Origin: Bryobacteraceae bacterium
Lineage (GTDB): Bacteria > Acidobacteriota > Terriglobia > Bryobacterales > Bryobacteraceae
Length of the DNA stretch: 51,876 nt
Direction of reading: 5' to 3'
Assembly: GCA_025056865.1 (NCBI GenBank)
Contig: JANWVO010000053.1
Location: forward strand, 1 to 51,876
Shown here: piece by piece, positions 42,149 to 51,500 of the stretch
Position numbering within the stretch: position 1 is the stretch's first letter
Layout: every line of letters begins with the position of its first letter
Notes under the pieces: model-generated
Databases searched by the model: none
Seen by the model: only the letters and a program-made list of their open reading frames with translations
Told to the model about the DNA's origin: nothing
Translations under genes and position numbers: made by a program

Positions 42149-43879
42149 ATGGCGCAAACAATGAGCGGCGCGCGCATCCTGATGGAATGCCTCCAGCGCG
42201 AAGGCGTGGAAGTGATCTTCGGCTACCCCGGCGGCGTCACGCTGCCCCTGTACGATGCGATGTACGAAGGGGCCATCCGCCACATCCTCGTGCGGCACGA
42301 GGAGAACGCCTGCTTCATGGCATCCGGCTATGCGCGCTCGACGGGCAAGGTGGGCGTGGCCTGCGCCACCTCCGGGCCGGGAGCCACCAACCTCGTCACC
42401 GGGCTGGTGGACTGCATGATGGACTCGATCCCGGTGGTGGCCCTCACCGGGCAGGTCAGCTCCAAGCTGATCGGCTCGGACGCCTTCCAGGAGGCGGACA
42501 CCTTCGGCATCACGCGCTCGGCCACGAAGCACAACTATCTGGTGAAGGACATCAAGGATCTCGCCAGCGTGATCCACGAGGCGTTCTACCTGGCCTCGAC
42601 GGGCCGTCCCGGCCCTGTGCTCGTTGATATCACGAAGGACGTCCTTCAGGGCCAGGCGCATTATCAGCCGGTGCACGCCATCCATCTGCCGGGCTACAAG
42701 CTGGTCACCGAAGGGCACGCCGGCCAGATCCGCCGCGCGGCCCAGATGATGTGGGAAGCCTCGCGCCCCTATGTTTACGCCGGCGGCGGCATCATCGCGA
42801 GCGGCGCCCATGAGGAGCTGCGCGAGCTGGTGGAAACGCTGGACGCGCCCACGGTGCTCACGCTGATGGGCCTTGGCGCGCTGCCCGGCAATCACCCCAA
42901 CTTCATCTCCATGCCCGGCATGCATGGCTCCTACGCCGCCAACATGGGCATGTACGAGTGCGACCTGCTCATCGCCCTCGGCGTGCGCTTCGACGACCGC
43001 GTCACCGGCCGCCTGGCCTCCTTCGCGCCGCACGCCAAGGTGATCCACGTCGACATCGACCCGGCGGAGATCGGCAAGAACCGCGCCGCGGACCTGCCCA
43101 TCGTCGGCGACGCGAAGAAAGTGCTGACGAAGCTCGTCCGCGTGCTGAAAGAAACCGCGCCGGAGATGAAGCCGCTGCGGGAGAAGGAGCGGCGCGAGTG
43201 GTGGAACCAGATCCGCGCCTGGCAGGAAGAGCACCCGCTGAAGCCCGTCTTCAGCGCCGACGAGATCAAGCCGCAGCACCTGATGGTGGAGATCGACCGC
43301 ATCTCCAACGGCCGCGCCATCGTCAGCGTCGACGTCGGCCAGCACCAGATGTGGGCCGCGCAGTTCATCCGCTTCGACCGCCCGCGCACCTGGCTCAGCT
43401 CGTCGGGGCTGGGCTCGATGGGCTTCGGCCTGCCGGCGGCCATCGGCGCGCAGGTGGCGCACCCGGACGCCCTCGTCATCGCCATCGTGGGCGACGGCGG
43501 CTTCCAGATGTCGATTCCCGAGCTGTCCACCATCGCCAACCAGGGCCTGCCGGTGAAGGTGATCATCATGAACAACGGCTACCTCGGCATGGTGCGGCAG
43601 TGGCAGGACCTCTTCTACCAGAACCGCCTCAGCGCCGTGCAGATCGAGGCCTTCCCGAACATCGAGAAGCTGGCCGACGCCTACGGCATCAGGGGCCGCA
43701 TCGTCGAGAAGCCATCCGAGCTGCGGCCGGCGCTCGAGGACGCCATCCGCCATCCCGGGCCGGTGCTCGTCGACGTGCGGGTCTCGCCGTTTGAGAACGT
43801 GTATCCGATGGTGCCCGCCGGCGCGGCCATCAACGAGATGGTTCTCGCGCCTCCCAGGCCGGTGGAAGTGCCCGCCTGA
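42149..43879 (+). CDS. ilvB: Acetolactate synthase large (catalytic) subunit
   Basis: 576 residues, ThDP-dependent acetohydroxyacid synthase. Catalytic Glu51 (RHEENA), FAD/pyruvate region (RFDDRVTGRLASFAPHAKVIHVDIDPAEIGKN), ThDP/Mg motif VGDGGFQMSIPELSTIANQGLPVKVIIMNN. First step of Val/Leu/Ile synthesis: two pyruvates to acetolactate, or pyruvate plus 2-ketobutyrate. The ribosome site AGGAGAGG is ~12 nt upstream, rather far. Controlled by the attenuator upstream. Confidence 0.97.
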   Translation: MAQTMSGARILMECLQREGVEVIFGYPGGVTLPLYDAMYEGAIRHILVRHEENACFMASGYARSTGKVGVACATSGPGATNLVTGLVDCMMDSIPVVALTGQVSSKLIGSDAFQEADTFGITRSATKHNYLVKDIKDLASVIHEAFYLASTGRPGPVLVDITKDVLQGQAHYQPVHAIHLPGYKLVTEGHAGQIRRAAQMMWEASRPYVYAGGGIIASGAHEELRELVETLDAPTVLTLMGLGALPGNHPNFISMPGMHGSYAANMGMYECDLLIALGVRFDDRVTGRLASFAPHAKVIHVDIDPAEIGKNRAADLPIVGDAKKVLTKLVRVLKETAPEMKPLREKERREWWNQIRAWQEEHPLKPVFSADEIKPQHLMVEIDRISNGRAIVSVDVGQHQMWAAQFIRFDRPRTWLSSSGLGSMGFGLPAAIGAQVAHPDALVIAIVGDGGFQMSIPELSTIANQGLPVKVIIMNNGYLGMVRQWQDLFYQNRLSAVQIEAFPNIEKLADAYGIRGRIVEKPSELRPALEDAIRHPGPVLVDVRVSPFENVYPMVPAGAAINEMVLAPPRPVEVPA

Positions 43880-43906
43880 GCGCCGCAGGAAGAGGAGTGA
43901 CCGCCC

Positions 43907-44449
43907 ATGCTGATGACCATCTCCGTGCTGATGGAAAACAAGCCGGGCGCGCTGATGCGCGTCACCGGGCTGCTGTCGCAGCGCGGCTACAACATCGAAT
44001 CGCTGACCGTTGCGCGCACGCTGGATCCGTCGCTGTCGCGCATGACCATCTGCGTCGACGTCGAGCCGCGCCTGCGCCCGCTGCTGATCAAGCAGATCCA
44101 CCGCCTCGTCAACGTGCTCCAGGCGGCCGACCTCACCGAGGCCCCGGCCGTCATCCGCGAAATGGTGCTCGTGCGCATCCGCACCAGCCTCGACAACCGC
44201 ACCGCCATCCTCAAGGAAGCCGAGATCTTCGGCGCGCGCGTCGTCGACAGCTCGGTGGAAGGCTTCGCGCTGGAGGCCAGCGGCGATCCGGAAAAGCTGG
44301 AAGAGTTCATCGCCGTCATGGAAACTTACGGCGAAATTGAAGTGACGCGCTCCGGGCTGGTGGCCGTCTCGCTCGAGCCCAAGCGGCTGAAGCTGGCGCC
44401 GCCCATTCCCAGAGCGCACCCTCAATCCGAACCCGCTCACACCCGATAG
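43907..44449 (+). CDS. ilvN: Acetolactate synthase small (regulatory) subunit
   Basis: 180 residues. N-terminal ACT domain ([45 protein letters not shown]) for valine feedback, plus the C-terminal activating domain (~80-165, ending in [22 protein letters not shown]). 27 bp after ilvB with an AGGAG ribosome site. Also called ilvH in other genomes; the choice of name here follows its partner. Confidence 0.95.
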   Translation: MLMTISVLMENKPGALMRVTGLLSQRGYNIESLTVARTLDPSLSRMTICVDVEPRLRPLLIKQIHRLVNVLQAADLTEAPAVIREMVLVRIRTSLDNRTAILKEAEIFGARVVDSSVEGFALEASGDPEKLEEFIAVMETYGEIEVTRSGLVAVSLEPKRLKLAPPIPRAHPQSEPAHTR

Positions 44450-44478
44450 AAGGAAGGAAGAAGGAAGTCCCCGTTATC

Positions 44479-45486
44479 ATGGCCAAGCGTTACTACGAAC
44501 AGGACGGCTCGCTCGAGCCTTTGCAGGGCAGGACCGTCGCCATCATCGGCTACGGCTCCCAGGGCCACGCCCACGCACTGAACCTGCGCGACTCCGGCGT
44601 CCAGGTCGTCGTCGGCCTGCCGGAAGGCTCGCGCTCGCGGGTGAAGGCCGAAAATGCGGGCCTCACGGTGCTGTCTCCCGCCGAGGCAGCCGCCCGAGCC
44701 GATTTCATCATGATCCTGGTGCCGGACCACATCCAGGCCGATCTGTACAACTCCGATATCGCGCCCTCGATGAAGCCCGGCAAGACGCTGATGTTCGCCC
44801 ACGGCTTCAACATCCACTTCGGCTTCATCCGTCCGCCGGAGGGCGTCGACGTGTCGATGGTGGCGCCCAAGGCGCCGGGCCACCGCGTCCGCGAGGTCTT
44901 CCTCGAAGGGCAGGGCGTGCCGGCGCTCGTCGCCGTGGCGCAGGATGCCAGCGGCCAGGCGTTGAAGAACGCCCTCGCCTACGCGCTCGCCCTCGGCTCG
45001 CTCAAGGCCGGCGTCATCGAGACCACCTTCCGCGAAGAGACCGAATCGGACCTGTTCGGCGAGCAGACGGTGCTCTGCGGCGGCGTCAGCGAGCTGATCA
45101 AGGCCGGCTTTGAAACGCTCGTCGAGGCCGGCTACGCCCCGGAGATCGCCTATTTCGAGTGCCTGCACGAGCTCAAGCTGATTGTCGACCTGATCTACGA
45201 AGGCGGCCTCAGCTACATGCGCTACTCGGTCTCCGACACGGCCGAATACGGCGATTACACGCGCGGCCCGCGCATCATCACCGCCGAAACCCGCGCTGAA
45301 ATGCGGAAGATCCTCGCCGAAATACAGTCCGGCGCCTTCGCCCGCGAGTGGATGGAGGAGAACCGCAGCGGCAGGAAGAATTTCCTCGCCATGCGCGAGG
45401 CGGCGCGCAACCATCCCATCGAAGTGGTGGGCGCCGGGCTGCGCGAGATGATGACCTTCCTGAAGAAGAAGAAGGTCGAACAGTAG
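44479..45486 (+). CDS. ilvC: Ketol-acid reductoisomerase (class I)
   Basis: 335 residues, the short class I form. NADPH-binding [17 protein letters not shown], metal-binding acidic residues in [21 protein letters not shown]-like segment ([15 protein letters not shown]) and the C-terminal [17 protein letters not shown]. Converts acetolactate and acetohydroxybutyrate to dihydroxy acids. 29 bp after ilvN, with a ribosome site around the ilvN stop. Confidence 0.97.
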   Translation: MAKRYYEQDGSLEPLQGRTVAIIGYGSQGHAHALNLRDSGVQVVVGLPEGSRSRVKAENAGLTVLSPAEAAARADFIMILVPDHIQADLYNSDIAPSMKPGKTLMFAHGFNIHFGFIRPPEGVDVSMVAPKAPGHRVREVFLEGQGVPALVAVAQDASGQALKNALAYALALGSLKAGVIETTFREETESDLFGEQTVLCGGVSELIKAGFETLVEAGYAPEIAYFECLHELKLIVDLIYEGGLSYMRYSVSDTAEYGDYTRGPRIITAETRAEMRKILAEIQSGAFAREWMEENRSGRKNFLAMREAARNHPIEVVGAGLREMMTFLKKKKVEQ

Positions 45487-45489
45487 TCT

Positions 45490-45519
45490 GCCGGGCGGCA
45501 GCCGCGGCTGCCGCCCGGC
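45490..45519. repeat. 30-bp perfect palindrome between ilvC and cimA
   Basis: GCCGGGCGGCAGCC (45490-45503) and GGCTGCCGCCCGGC (45506-45519) are exact inverse copies around a central GC. Starts 3 bp after the ilvC stop. As RNA it would be a very stable hairpin without a T-run, a likely processing or 3'-end protection site for the ilvBNC message. Confidence 0.75.
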
Positions 45520-45525
45520 GCCATC

Positions 45526-45542
45526 CGCCCCGCCACGGGGCG
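45526..45542 (+). promoter_or_regulatory. Hairpin next to the cimA ribosome site
   Basis: CGCCCCG (45526-45532) pairs with CGGGGCG (45536-45542) across a 3-nt loop, directly before CAGGAG and a T6 run that precede the cimA ATG. The T-run is 6 nt away, so a weak terminator or a translation-modulating hairpin is possible. Confidence 0.4.
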
Positions 45543-45556
45543 CAGGAGTTTTTTCG

Positions 45557-47167
45557 ATGCGCATCTGGACATTCGACACCACCCTCCGCGACGGCACGCA
45601 GGGCGAAGCCGTTTCGTTCTCGGTCGACGACAAGATTCTCATCGCCCAGAAGCTCGACGACCTGGGCATCGACTACATCGAGGGCGGCTGGCCCATGTCC
45701 AACCCGAAGGACAAGGAGTTCTTCGAGCGCATGAAGGGCGTCCGTCTCAAGCACGCCCGGCTCACCGCCTTCGGCTCCACGCGCTTCGCCCGCAATCCGG
45801 TGGAGAAGGATCCCAACGTGGCCGCGCTGCTGGATGCAGGCACGCCCGCCATCAGCATCTTCGGCAAGACCTGGGACCTGCACGCCACGCGCGTGCTCGG
45901 CATCTCGCTCGAGGACAACCTCGCGCTCATCGCCGACACGGTGCGCTACCTGAAGGAGCATGGGCGCGAAGTGATCTACGACGCCGAGCACTTCTTCGAC
46001 GGCTACAACGCCAACCCCTCCTACGCGCTGCGCACGCTCGAGGCAGCCAGGGAGGCCGGAGCCGACGTGCTCGTGCTGTGCGATACCAACGGCGGCACGC
46101 TCACGGACCGGCTGGCGGAGATCGTCGCCGAGGTCCGCCGCCGCTTCGACGGCGTGCTCGGCATCCACTGCCACAACGACTGCGAGCTCGCCGTCGCCAA
46201 CACGCTCGCCGCCGTGCGCGAGGGCGTCACGCACGTGCAGGGCTGCATGAACGGCTACGGCGAGCGCTGCGGCAACGCCAACCTCGCCTCCGTCATCGCC
46301 AACCTCGAGGCCAAGATGGGCTACACGACCATCGGCCCCGAGAAGCTCGCTTCGCTCACCTCCGTCTGCCACTACATCGCCGAGCTGGCCAACCTGCCGC
46401 TGCCGCCCAACACGCCTTTCGTCGGCCGCGCCGCCTTCGCGCACAAGGGCGGCGTGCATGTCTCGGCCGTGCTCAAGGATTCCATCACCTACGAGCACAT
46501 CCGGCCTTCGGTCGTCGGCAACCGCCAGCGCGTGCTGCTGAGCGACATGAGCGGCCGCGGCAACGTCCTCTACAAGCTCGAGCAGTACGGCCTGAAGGAC
46601 CGCCTCACCGAAGAGGCCAAGCGCGAGCTGCTTGACCGCATCAAGACGATGGAGTACCTCGGCTACGAGCTCGAGGCCGCGGAGGGCACCTTCGAGCTGC
46701 TCGTCCGCGAGGCTCTCCAGCCGGGGCTGCACTTCTTCGAGGTCGTCTCTCTCGAGGTCGAGACGCGCAAGATCGGAAACCGCGACTCGGTCACCACCGC
46801 CACAGTCATCCTGCGCGTCAACGACGCCATCCACTCTGCCACCGCCACCGGCGAGGGCCCGATGAACGCGCTCGACCTCTGCCTGCGGCAGTGCCTTTCC
46901 ACCGTCTATCCGGCCATCGCCAACGTCCGGCTCACCGACTACAAGGTGCGCGTCATCTCCACCGAGCGCGGCACCGCGTCCAAGGTGCGCGTGCTGGTGG
47001 AATGGAGCGACCACCGCCGCTCCTGGTGCACGGTAGGCGTCAGCGAGAACATCATCGAAGCGAGCTGGAACGCGCTGGTTGACGCCATCCGGCTCGAGCT
47101 GATGCGCCTTGCCGACAAGGACGAGAGCATCGAGAAGGCGGTGGAAGACTATTGCTGGGGCGTGTGA
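45557..47167 (+). CDS. cimA: (R)-citramalate synthase
   Basis: 536 residues, length and layout of the CimA/LeuA-like family TIGR00977: N-terminal barrel starting WTFDTTLRDGTQGEAVSFSVDDK, IEGGWPMSNPKD, HCHNDCELAVANTLAAVREGVTHVQGCMNGYGERCGNANL with the metal-binding His pair, and a C-terminal LeuA-type allosteric domain (~400-530). Condenses acetyl-CoA with pyruvate to citramalate, the threonine-independent entrance to isoleucine. Location after ilvBNC supports this over 2-isopropylmalate synthase. AGGAG lies 8 nt before the ATG. Confidence 0.93.
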   Translation: MRIWTFDTTLRDGTQGEAVSFSVDDKILIAQKLDDLGIDYIEGGWPMSNPKDKEFFERMKGVRLKHARLTAFGSTRFARNPVEKDPNVAALLDAGTPAISIFGKTWDLHATRVLGISLEDNLALIADTVRYLKEHGREVIYDAEHFFDGYNANPSYALRTLEAAREAGADVLVLCDTNGGTLTDRLAEIVAEVRRRFDGVLGIHCHNDCELAVANTLAAVREGVTHVQGCMNGYGERCGNANLASVIANLEAKMGYTTIGPEKLASLTSVCHYIAELANLPLPPNTPFVGRAAFAHKGGVHVSAVLKDSITYEHIRPSVVGNRQRVLLSDMSGRGNVLYKLEQYGLKDRLTEEAKRELLDRIKTMEYLGYELEAAEGTFELLVREALQPGLHFFEVVSLEVETRKIGNRDSVTTATVILRVNDAIHSATATGEGPMNALDLCLRQCLSTVYPAIANVRLTDYKVRVISTERGTASKVRVLVEWSDHRRSWCTVGVSENIIEASWNALVDAIRLELMRLADKDESIEKAVEDYCWGV

Positions 47168-48474
47168 AGCGCCGCGATCCCGGCCTCGAACGCGCCTTGC
47201 GCCGCTCGATGCGGCGCGAGGATGCGGCGCGCGGCGAGGCCATCGTGGAAATCATCCGCCGCATCCCGCGCGGCCGCGTGGCTGCCTACTCGGCGGTGGC
47301 CGCCGCCGCCGGCTACCCGCTGCACCACCGGCTGGTCGTGCAGCTCCTGCGCAGGCACGGCGAACGGCTCCCCTGGCACCGCGTTCTGGGCGCGGGCGGC
47401 GTCATCCGCCTGCGCGGCGAAGCCGCCCTCGAGCAGCGGCTGCGCCTCGAGGCCGAGGGCGTCCGCTTCCGCGGCGCCCGCGTCTGCCCGGAACACATTC
47501 TCGACTCGCAGGCTCTCGTCTGCCTGCGCCTCTGACCGCGGCCCCCGTGGCGCGCCGCGCATCCCGCTTCCGTCGCGCGCGCCTCCCGTCAGGCGCCCGA
47601 GCGCGCGCCAGAAGTCCGCGCGCATGGCGGCGGCATCAATGGAAACGGCCGCTTCCACTTCGCGCGGCGTGTTCTCGGGCGGCGTGCGCAGCTTCTTCCA
47701 TCGCACCAGCTCCGGCCTCAGCAGCCATTCGGCGGCCGCCAGGTCCCACATGATCCACGTCGAAGCGCCCGGCGCATGCTGCTTCCACCGCGCCAGCAGG
47801 AATTCGCCCAGCCGCCCGTGCCGCGCCAGGCGCTCCGCCGTCTCGGCGTAGTCGAACGTCAGCGCCCGCGCCACGCTCGCCGGCATCACCCGCAGCTCCA
47901 GGTCCTTCCTGTTCAGGACCTCGTTCAGCGCTGGAATATCGTTCAGGCAGTTGAATTCGCTCTTGTCCCAGACGCCCTTCTCCGTGTCGATGAACGCGCC
48001 CAGCCAGTACAGCCGGATCTTCGGCGCAATCGACGGCTCGATCATCAGCGCGGAAGCCACGTTGGTGAGCGCGCCCAGCGCGATGACGGTCAGCTTCTGT
48101 CCTTCCGGCATCTGTTGCGCGGCGCGGATCAGATGATACGCTGCCGCCGAGTAGGCCGCGCGGTCGGCGCCCCACCAGTAGACGCCCACGGCCGAGCCGC
48201 GCGGGTGCGGAATCGACGGCCGGCCTGCCAGACCGAGCAGCGCCTCGTTCAGCCGCTGGCTCGCCTCCACCGTGTTCCCCTCCGCCGCCGGCGAGCGGCT
48301 CCAATGCGCCGAGCTGAGCGCGGCGATCTCCAGCTCCGGAGCCGCCAGCAGGCGCGTGATGGCGTACAGGTCGTCAATCTCGTTGGCCGTGTCGGCGTCG
48401 ATCCACACCCGCGTCTGCGCCAGCGCGCAGATGCAGAAGAGCAGGCCAGCGGGAAGCCCTCTCATGCCTTCCAT
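47149..48474 (-). CDS. Exported nucleoside hydrolase-like protein, reading frame over-extended
   Basis: The frame is 441 residues but only ~1-300 look like an inosine-uridine-type nucleoside hydrolase: signal peptide (GLPAGLLFCICALAQ), calcium-binding IDADTANEIDDLYAITRLLAAPE, LTVIALGALTNVASALMIEP and WDLAAAEWLL. The normal end is near RADFWRALGRLTG (~47,580). After that the frame continues open for ~140 codons, entirely antisense to the alkyltransferase-like gene and the end of cimA, with Ala/Glu/Arg-rich composition. A TGA in the +1 frame occurs exactly at GGGCGCCTGACGG, so a lost stop or 1-nt indel is likely. Cleaves nucleosides to base and ribose if active. Confidence 0.7.
   Translation of the reverse strand: MEGMRGLPAGLLFCICALAQTRVWIDADTANEIDDLYAITRLLAAPELEIAALSSAHWSRSPAAEGNTVEASQRLNEALLGLAGRPSIPHPRGSAVGVYWWGADRAAYSAAAYHLIRAAQQMPEGQKLTVIALGALTNVASALMIEPSIAPKIRLYWLGAFIDTEKGVWDKSEFNCLNDIPALNEVLNRKDLELRVMPASVARALTFDYAETAERLARHGRLGEFLLARWKQHAPGASTWIMWDLAAAEWLLRPELVRWKKLRTPPENTPREVEAAVSIDAAAMRADFWRALGRLTGGARDGSGMRGAPRGPRSEAQADESLRVENVFRADAGAAEADALGLEAQPLLEGGFAAQADDAARAQNAVPGEPFAVPAQELHDQPVVQRVAGGGGHRRVGSHAAARDAADDFHDGLAARRILAPHRAAQGAFEAGIAALHTPQQ
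47164..47535 (+). CDS. Alkyltransferase-like protein (MGMT DNA-binding domain without acceptor Cys)
   Basis: 123 residues from GTG 47164, which overlaps the cimA stop (GTGTGA). The MGMT/ATL winged-helix domain spans ~23-110 (VEIIRRIPRGRVAAYSAVAAAAGYP). The alkyl-acceptor motif PCHRV of active O6-methylguanine methyltransferases is PWHRV here (Trp71), the hallmark of alkyltransferase-like proteins, which bind alkylated guanine and flag it to nucleotide-excision repair. Its whole length is opposed by the over-long reading frame of the minus-strand nucleoside hydrolase. Confidence 0.85.
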   Translation: MKRRDPGLERALRRSMRREDAARGEAIVEIIRRIPRGRVAAYSAVAAAAGYPLHHRLVVQLLRRHGERLPWHRVLGAGGVIRLRGEAALEQRLRLEAEGVRFRGARVCPEHILDSQALVCLRL

Positions 48475-48500
48475 CGTGCCACGGCTGCCGGGGCGCCGCT

Positions 48501-51500
48501 TCAGAATTTCCAGCGCAGGCTCAGCATCCCCTGCCGCGGCGTGCCTGCCGGCAGGAAGACGTGCGTGCTGGTGATCGTGCCGCCTGCGGAAACGTTCACC
48601 GTCATGTTCGGCTGGCCGTAGTTGAAATGATTCAGGATGTTGGTGAACGAGGCGCCCAGCTCAAGCTGCGTCTCGCGCGGCATCGGGAACCGCTTCATCA
48701 GGCCGGCATTGAACACCACGTAGCCCGGGCCCTCCACAATGTTGCGCCCGGCGTTGCCAAAGCGGCCCGCATTGGCGGGCGGCACGGCGAATGCCGTCCG
48801 GTCGAACCATGCGGCCAGCGTCTTCGGATAGGTCAGCGGGCCGGCCACGTCGGGCCGCCCTCCGAACGTGTTCGTATTGGAAGGATCCGGGCCGGTGAAC
48901 ACCGGATTCAGCCAGTGGCCGGTGCTCAGGTTCAGCAGGAAGTTCAACTGCCAGCCGCCAAGGACGGGCCCGCGGCCGAATGGCACGTCCCACAGCGCCT
49001 GATTCATCCACTGGTGCCGCGGCACCGAGTAGACGTTGGCGCGGTCGCGCCGGCGGTCGTAGGCGTCCTCGATCTGCGTGTTCAGCTCGGCGTTGTTGGT
49101 GTCGTCCACCTCGCTCAGTTGCTTGGCCCACACCCAGGCGGACTGGAATTGCAGCCCGCGCGAGTAGCGCTTGAGCACGCCCAGTTGCAGGCCGTGATAG
49201 CTGTTGTTGGCCCCGTTTTCGGCATAAATCACGTTGTTATAGATGGGCCACGGCCGGCGCGTTTGCGCGAAGGGCTGCGTCGAGGGCAGCGGCTGGTTGA
49301 TGTTCCGCAGATACGGGAGCTGCGTGCCTTTTGTGCCGATGTAGCTCGCGCGCACGCCGAAATTCCGGGTGATTTCCCGCTCCACGGTGAGCGTGTATTG
49401 CAGCGAGTACATGTTGCGAAGATCCGGCGTCAGGCCGTTTACATTGAGCGTGCCGGCGGAGCCAGGCACGGCGAAGGGATTGGCCAGCGTGAACAGGGGC
49501 TGGCCGCCGCTGATGGCGTTGTTGGCCGTCGTCGACACGGCGAATGGCCCGGCCACCTGGTTCGACAGCGCCGCCACGCTGAAGTGGCCGTAGTAGATGC
49601 CCGCGCCGCCGCGCACCACCATGCGCCCGGCATCGTCCAGGCGCCACGAAAAGCCGAGCCGCGGCGCCCAGTTGTTGCGGTCGGCGCGGCGCAGCGTCCG
49701 GCCGAGGCCCGCGTCGGCGGCCGTTTCCACCGGCAGCGACGCCGGGTAGAACGGGCTGACCAGCCGGCGGGCGCCCGCCGAGGCCAGCGTTACCGCCCCG
49801 TTGGCCGGGTTGAAGTTGTAAAAGTTGTCGTCGCGCGCGTACGGCGGCCCGTTGTATTCGTAGCGGATCCCGTAATTCAGGCTGAAACGCGGCGTGACTT
49901 TCCAGTCGTCCTGCGCGAAAAATGAGAAATCATTCCAGCGGAAATACTGTGCCGCCCAGGGGTCGATCCGCGCCACCGTGGTCGGCAGTCCGAGCAGGAA
50001 ATCGCCGTACGGCTGGCCGCTGAAGCGGTTCGTGAAGTTGAAGTCGCCGAACAGCGCCGGGTTGGACGTCACATGCCGGTTGACGAACCAGCGGATGTAC
50101 TCCGCGCCGGCCTTCACCGTATGGCGGCCGAGGACGCGCGTCAGGTTGTCGGAAAGCTGGAAATGGCCGTCGATCACCGGATTGAGCAGGCTCTGCGTGT
50201 ACGTGCTCAGGCCGGCCACGGTGAAGCGCGGCACGCCGGGCGCGGCGGGCCGCGGCGGCAGGCCGCGGATGCCGATCCGGTCGAGCAGGTCCTGCCCCTT
50301 TACGTCAGCCGAAGAGGAAGAGTCCAGATGGACGAGCCCCGCACGGAATTCGTTGAACATGGCCGGCCCCAGCGTCCACGCGTGGCCGAGCACCGCCATG
50401 TGCATCCGGCGCAGATTGTTCGACGTGCCCGCCGTGGTGGGCGGCAGGGGGCTGCGGGCGCCGGGGATGTCGTAGTCGTCCCTCTTGTATTGGTAGCGCA
50501 GGAACGCCGACTGAACGCTCGAGAAGTTGTGATCCACGCGGCCTTCGGCCAGCACGTGCGTCTCCGGCCCGTTGAACGCCGCGCGGTAGTTGCCCACGGT
50601 GAGCGTCTCGGGGCCGAAGTTCGGCAGCGGATAGAGCAGATCCTGCGCGCGGGCCGCTTCCGCCGCAATGCGCACCTGCGGGATGCGGTTGTCAGGGAAG
50701 GGAACATTACCGGCCAGCGGGTCGCGCACGGCGGCGCTGAACTCGCCCCGCCGCATCGCCAGCGTCGGCACGTTGGCCGTGAACGTGTATCCGCGCACGC
50801 CGCGGAACAGATCCACCGTGTGATAAAAGAACGTGCGGTTGGCGCGCAGCGGGCCGGAGACGGTCCAGCCGCCGTTGTGGATGTTCTGGTGCGCGCGGGA
50901 TGCCAGGAACGGATTGCGCGCGTCGAGCGCTGCATTGCGCGCATACCAGAACAGCGCCCCGTGCAGCTCGTTCGTGCCGGTCTTCGTCACCGTCGTCACC
51001 GTGCCCAGGCCGCTGAACTCGGCCCGGTTGCCGGCGATGCTCGCCGTGAACTCTTCCACCGACTCCATCGACGGCTGCGATACCGGATCCGGGCTGCCGA
51101 AGTTGCCGAACGTGGTGTCGATGCCGTCCACCTTCAGCCGCAGCCCGTTGGGCCCCGCGCCCGGGCTCATCCAGTAGGCGCCGTTGCCCATCTGCACGAC
51201 GCCCGGCACGGTGAGCGGCATCAGGTTGGCGATCAGGCCTGAATCGCCTGCGTTGTTGTACACGCTGCGCAGGTTGGTGGGCAGCTCCAGCACCAGCCGG
51301 GCGTTGAGCTGCACGCCGACGCTCGGGGTCTCGCTCTGCACCACCGGCGAAGCGGCAGCGCTCACCGTCACTTCGGTTGCGGTGGAGGCCAGTTCAAAGC
51401 GTACGTCCTGCCGCACGGTGCGGTAGGCCGCCACCTCGATGCCGGCAGCCTCGAACCTGCGGAAGCCCTGCGCCTCTGCGCTCAACCGGTACGTCCCCGG

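Noticed and set aside
42140-44440. A 766-codon minus-strand open frame
   Set aside because: Complete antisense shadow of ilvB and ilvN; His/Asp/Gly/Val-rich with no motifs.
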